Positions 61,366 through 64,000 of a DNA stretch of 64,000 bases are shown in pieces; within the stretch, counting starts at the first letter, position 1, and each line of letters starts with the position of its first letter. The notes below the pieces were generated by a model. It was not told the origin of the DNA. It worked only from the letters and a program-made list of their open reading frames with translations, and made no database searches. Origin of the DNA: Leucobacter sp. wl10. Lineage in GTDB: Bacteria > Actinomycetota > Actinomycetes > Actinomycetales > Microbacteriaceae. The stretch spans positions 123,080 through 187,079 of the forward strand of contig NZ_KZ983992.1 in the NCBI RefSeq assembly GCF_003569785.1, read 5' to 3'. A program made the translations under genes and the position numbers.

Positions 61366-62916
61366 TCAGGCCCGCGCTTCCCGCTCGGCCTCGGTGGCGC
61401 CGGCCGGTGTCGAGGCGCGGGACGCCTCGTAGCGCGCGCGCCACTCGGCGTTCATGGGGAAGAGGCCGTCGACCGGCGCCCCCTGCGCGACCTGCTCGGC
61501 GACCCAGGCGTCGGCGTCCTCCTGGGCGGCGGCCTCGCGGGCCACCTCCTCGAGCAGGAACGGCGGGATCACGACCACGCCGTCGCGGTCGCCCATGATG
61601 ATGTCTCCCGGCTGCACGGCCGCGCCGCCGCAGGCGATGGTCACGTCGGTCTCCCAGGGCACGTGGCGGCGGCCGAGCACGCTCGGGTGCGCGCCCCGCG
61701 AGAAGACGGGGAGGTCGAACTCCTGCACGGCCGCGAAGTCGCGCACGCCGCCGTCGGTGACGATGCCCGCTGCGCCCCGGTACTGGGCGCGCAGCGCGAG
61801 CACGTCGCCCACGGTGCCGGTGGAGGGGATGCCGCGGGCCTCGACCACGAGCACCTCGCCGGCCTCGACGGTGTCGAAGGCGCGCTTCTGGGCGTTGAAG
61901 CCGCCGCCGTACTCCTTGAACAGGTCGGGGCGGAAGGGGATGAAGCGCAGGGTCTTGGCGGTGCCGAGGATGCGGTCGCCCTCGTGGTTCGGGTGCACGC
62001 CGTCGACGAAGATGTCGACGTAGCCGCGCTTGCGCAGGGCCGCCGAGACGGTCGCCACGGCCACGCCGTCGAGCAGCTCGCGGATCTCGGCGGTGAGCGG
62101 AGAGCCGGTCGAGGCCCGGCTCTCATCCTCGAGCGGGGAGGCCTTGCCCGCGGCGACCGCCGCGGCGTGCGCGTCCTCGTCGCCCCAAGCCTCGACGCGC
62201 TGCTTGTCGTCGATGGCGGGCGTGTTGCCGAAGTCGCCGAAGGCGTTGGCGCCCTGCGTGACGGTGGTCGCAAGGCGGCCGGTGGTGGGGGCGCCGGGCG
62301 CGTTCGGGGCGTCGACCTCGACCTCGACCACGTCGCCGGGCACGACGACCGAGGAACCCGCGGGGGTGCCCGTGAGGATCACATCGCCCGTCTCGAGCGT
62401 CATGTGCTGCGACAGATCGGCGACGAGCTGGCCGAAGGGGAACCTGAGCGTGTCGCTGGTGTCGTTCTGCACGAGTTCGCCGCCCACCCAGGTGCGCACC
62501 CGCCAGGCGTCCTGTCCGATGCCCTCGGTGGGGATCGCGGCGGGGCCGATCGGCGTGAAGCCGTCGCCGCCCTTGTTGCGCACGTTGGAGCCCTTGTCAG
62601 CCGCACGCAGGTCGTACAGGCCGAAGTCGTTGGCGGCGGTCACCTGCGCCACGTGCTTCCACCCGTCCTCGGGCGAGACCCAGCGGGCCGGCTCGCCGAT
62701 CACGAGGGCGATCTCGCCCTCGAAGGCGAGCAGCTCGGTGCCGGCGGGGCGCTCGATGGTGCCGCCGGTCGGGGCGAGCGACGAGGCCGGCTTGAAGAAG
62801 TACGAGGGGAACTCGGGGGTGCGGCCGCGCTGCGCGATCCGCGAGGGGTAGTTGAGGTGAACGGCAATGACCTTGCCGGGGGTCTCGATGCCCAACTGCT
62901 CGATTCCGTACGTCAT
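61366..62916 (-). CDS. Fused fumarylacetoacetate-hydrolase-type (HpaG-like) and RraA-type protein
   Basis: 516-aa two-domain protein. Residues 1-230 are FAH-fold: FEGEIALVIGE (metal-binding Glu near 66-68), TAANDFGLYDL, DVILTGTPAGSS. This domain would act as 5-carboxymethyl-2-oxo-hex-3-ene-1,6-dioate decarboxylase/isomerase (HpaG). Residues 275-480 are RraA-like, a fold shared with 4-carboxy-4-hydroxy-2-oxoadipate aldolase: GTVGDVLALRAQYRGAAGIVTDGGVRD and GDIIMGDRDGVVVIPP. HpaI is encoded separately, so the RraA half is not obviously needed as the aldolase. The linker (231-274) is Ala/Glu/Asp-rich. ATG 62916. Confidence 0.88.
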   Translation of the reverse strand: MTYGIEQLGIETPGKVIAVHLNYPSRIAQRGRTPEFPSYFFKPASSLAPTGGTIERPAGTELLAFEGEIALVIGEPARWVSPEDGWKHVAQVTAANDFGLYDLRAADKGSNVRNKGGDGFTPIGPAAIPTEGIGQDAWRVRTWVGGELVQNDTSDTLRFPFGQLVADLSQHMTLETGDVILTGTPAGSSVVVPGDVVEVEVDAPNAPGAPTTGRLATTVTQGANAFGDFGNTPAIDDKQRVEAWGDEDAHAAAVAAGKASPLEDESRASTGSPLTAEIRELLDGVAVATVSAALRKRGYVDIFVDGVHPNHEGDRILGTAKTLRFIPFRPDLFKEYGGGFNAQKRAFDTVEAGEVLVVEARGIPSTGTVGDVLALRAQYRGAAGIVTDGGVRDFAAVQEFDLPVFSRGAHPSVLGRRHVPWETDVTIACGGAAVQPGDIIMGDRDGVVVIPPFLLEEVAREAAAQEDADAWVAEQVAQGAPVDGLFPMNAEWRARYEASRASTPAGATEAEREARA

Positions 62917-62966
62917 GGCGACCTCACTCGTCTCTCCGTGCCGGGCCCGCCCGGTCCCGGCACGTT

Positions 62967-62990
62967 ATATCTCTTATCGTATATGATCTA
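62967..62990. promoter_or_regulatory. AT-rich promoter/operator region upstream of the FAH-RraA gene
   Basis: A run with ATATCTCTTATCGTATATGA stands out in otherwise GC-rich DNA, 51 bp upstream of the ATG at 62916. It has near-dyad ATAT ends and a TATAAC on the minus strand, so it could be the -10 and a GntR site. Not proven. Confidence 0.4.
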
Positions 62991-63021
62991 GGCGGGCTTG
63001 GGAAGGAACGGTTCGCAAGAT

Positions 63022-63087
63022 CCCCTCGAAAGCGGGATTTCCCGGCCGTTCCCGCGAAAAGCGCCGGGAAATCCCCCTTTCGAGGGG
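63022..63087. repeat. Palindromic repeat, copy C (diverged)
   Basis: 24-bp arms at 63022-63045 and 63064-63087 match at 23 of 24 positions. Core elements CGGGATTTCCCGG and CCGGGAAATCCC parallel copies A and B (GGCCGGGAAACTCCG). It lies 70 bp past the stop of the hpaI-type aldolase gene, again a terminator position. Confidence 0.75.
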
Positions 63088-63157
63088 GCCGGCCGTGACC
63101 ATCCCCGCCGGGTTCCGCACCGGGCCCGTGTCCGGTGGCGGTGCCCGGCGCGGGGCC

Positions 63158-63976
63158 TCAGTAGCTCGCGCGCTCGCCGCTCCCGGCGCCGGTGAAGCGA
63201 TCGACGAGAGCCTCGGTCTGGCGGGAGAGGATCGCGACGTCGGCGCCGACGGCGACGAACGACGCGCCGGCCTCGATGTAGCGCTCGGCGTCGGCCGGCA
63301 CGAAGGCGTTGACTCCGACGGGCTTGCCCGCCGCGACGCCGGCCGCGATCGCGCGCAGCACCGACTCGACCACCTCGGGGTGGTTCTGCTGGCCCAGCAA
63401 TCCCATGGACGCCGCCAGGTCGGAGGGGCCGACGAAGATGGCGTCGACGCCGTCGACCGCGATGATGCGCTCGACGTCGGCGACCGCCGCGGCCGACTCG
63501 ATCTGCACTGTGAGGCTGACCGTCTCCGAGGCTCGGCCGAGGTAGCCCTCCACGCGGTTCCAGCGGGCGGATCGCGCGAGCGCCGCCCCCACGCCGCGCA
63601 CGCCTCCCGCGGGGGTGCCGTCGGGGTAGCGCACGGCGCGCACGATCTCGGCGGCCTGCTCGGCCGAGTCGACCATGGGGATCAGCAGGTTCTGCGCCCC
63701 GAGGTCCAGGAACTGCTTGATGGCGACCGTGTCGCCGTAGGGCGGCCGCACGAGGGGCGCCACGGGGTACCCCGACATGGCGTAGAGCTGGGCGAGCACC
63801 GACTCGAGGCCGTTGGGGGAGTGCTCGGCGTCGAGCAGCACCCAGTCGCAGCCGCTGCCGGCCACGATCTCGGCGGTGATGGGGCTGCCGGCGCAGGCCC
63901 ACAGGCCGATCAGCGGACGGTCGGCCGAGGCCAGGCGCTCGCGCAGCGTCGGGGGGAGGCTCAGGCGAATCGGCAT
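63158..63976 (-). CDS. hpaI: HpaI/HpcH-type class II aldolase (4-hydroxy-2-oxo-heptanedioate aldolase)
   Basis: 272 aa TIM-barrel, metal-dependent pyruvate aldolase. VLLDAEHSPNGLE (catalytic His), LVRPPYGD (catalytic Arg), QIESAAAV (metal-binding Glu) and FVGPSDLAASMG (metal-binding Asp) match the family. It would cleave 4-hydroxy-2-oxo-heptanedioate to pyruvate and succinic semialdehyde. ATG 63976 overlaps the end of the upstream gene by 16 bp. No intervening terminator was seen before copy C. Confidence 0.92.
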   Translation of the reverse strand: MPIRLSLPPTLRERLASADRPLIGLWACAGSPITAEIVAGSGCDWVLLDAEHSPNGLESVLAQLYAMSGYPVAPLVRPPYGDTVAIKQFLDLGAQNLLIPMVDSAEQAAEIVRAVRYPDGTPAGGVRGVGAALARSARWNRVEGYLGRASETVSLTVQIESAAAVADVERIIAVDGVDAIFVGPSDLAASMGLLGQQNHPEVVESVLRAIAAGVAAGKPVGVNAFVPADAERYIEAGASFVAVGADVAILSRQTEALVDRFTGAGSGERASY

Positions 63977-64000
63977 GTGATGGAACCCAGTTCGTGGTAG
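63961..64000 (-). CDS. C-terminal end of a probable HpaH-type hydratase (cut by window edge)
   Basis: Reading the minus strand from 63999 gives YHELGSITCRFA and a TGA at 63963-63961. The final LGSI-x-x-(R/S)-F resembles the C-terminus of 2-oxo-hept-4-ene-1,7-dioate hydratases (HpaH), which act just before the HpaI aldolase. The overlap of 16 bp with hpaI suggests coupling. Only 12 residues are visible, so this rests mostly on pathway context. Confidence 0.45.
   Translation of the reverse strand, partial: YHELGSITCRFA

Overview
The window is GC-rich DNA (roughly 70% G+C by eye) with short intergenic gaps, many GTG starts and many 4-bp start/stop overlaps. The gene content points to an actinobacterium of the order Micrococcales, probably Microbacteriaceae and perhaps Leucobacter-like. 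Supporting features are the rsmA-ispE-ABC-F order, a mycothiol-dependent formaldehyde dehydrogenase, a Brevibacterium-type homoprotocatechuate dioxygenase, a tRNA-Gln-glmU-prs block, and many TANNNT boxes 6-7 nt ahead of a start codon (leaderless-type promoters). The family assignment is inference. No phage, insertion sequence, rRNA or CRISPR array was recognised.

Layout. 1-6.0 kb: tail of a probable TatD nuclease, rsmA, ispE and an ABC-F ATPase. Between ispE and the ABC-F gene sits an insertion-like segment with a vapBC-type toxin-antitoxin pair bracketed by a 36-bp direct repeat, then a frnE-type oxidoreductase and a tiny Cys-rich ORF. 6.4-11.1 kb: one very large secreted, wall-anchored nuclease/5'-nucleotidase. 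11.2-16.3 kb: a MerR-controlled ferredoxin/ACR3-like efflux pair, a SnoaL/HxlR pair and a TetR/EamA pair. 16.3-27.4 kb: a molybdenum island (mobA, two moeA copies, fdhD, a molbindin-type regulator, modABC, moaA, moaE, moeB-rhodanese, moaD, moaC, mog). 27.4-31.7 kb: an FdhF/YdeP-type molybdo-oxidoreductase divergent from mycothiol-dependent formaldehyde dehydrogenase and an MBL-fold hydrolase. Read together, 16-31.7 kb suggests a formaldehyde to formate to CO2 route with its own cofactor supply.

31.7-35.3 kb: a DUF559-like endonuclease-fold gene between two copies of a palindromic repeat, then a TetR/acyl-CoA dehydrogenase pair. 35.4-46.3 kb: an unfamiliar catabolic cluster. It encodes a Liv-type ABC importer (with a fused LivG-LivF ATPase), an arginase-fold hydrolase, an Asp/Glu-type racemase and a 2-hydroxyacid-dehydrogenase-like protein in one operon, with a divergent PucR regulator and a neighbouring Orn/Lys/Arg-type decarboxylase with a LysR regulator. 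Two of its enzymes lack a textbook active-site histidine, so its substrate is open; this is my best candidate for an undescribed pathway.

46.3-50.2 kb: TetR/amidase and a MarR gene. 50.3-52.9 kb: tRNA-Gln(UUG), glmU, prs. 52.9-57.7 kb: hutI, hutU and an APC-family permease. 58-64 kb: a homoprotocatechuate meta-cleavage operon (tail of a probable hpaH, hpaI, a FAH-RraA fusion, a GntR regulator, hpaE, hpaD), all on the minus strand and cut by the right window edge.
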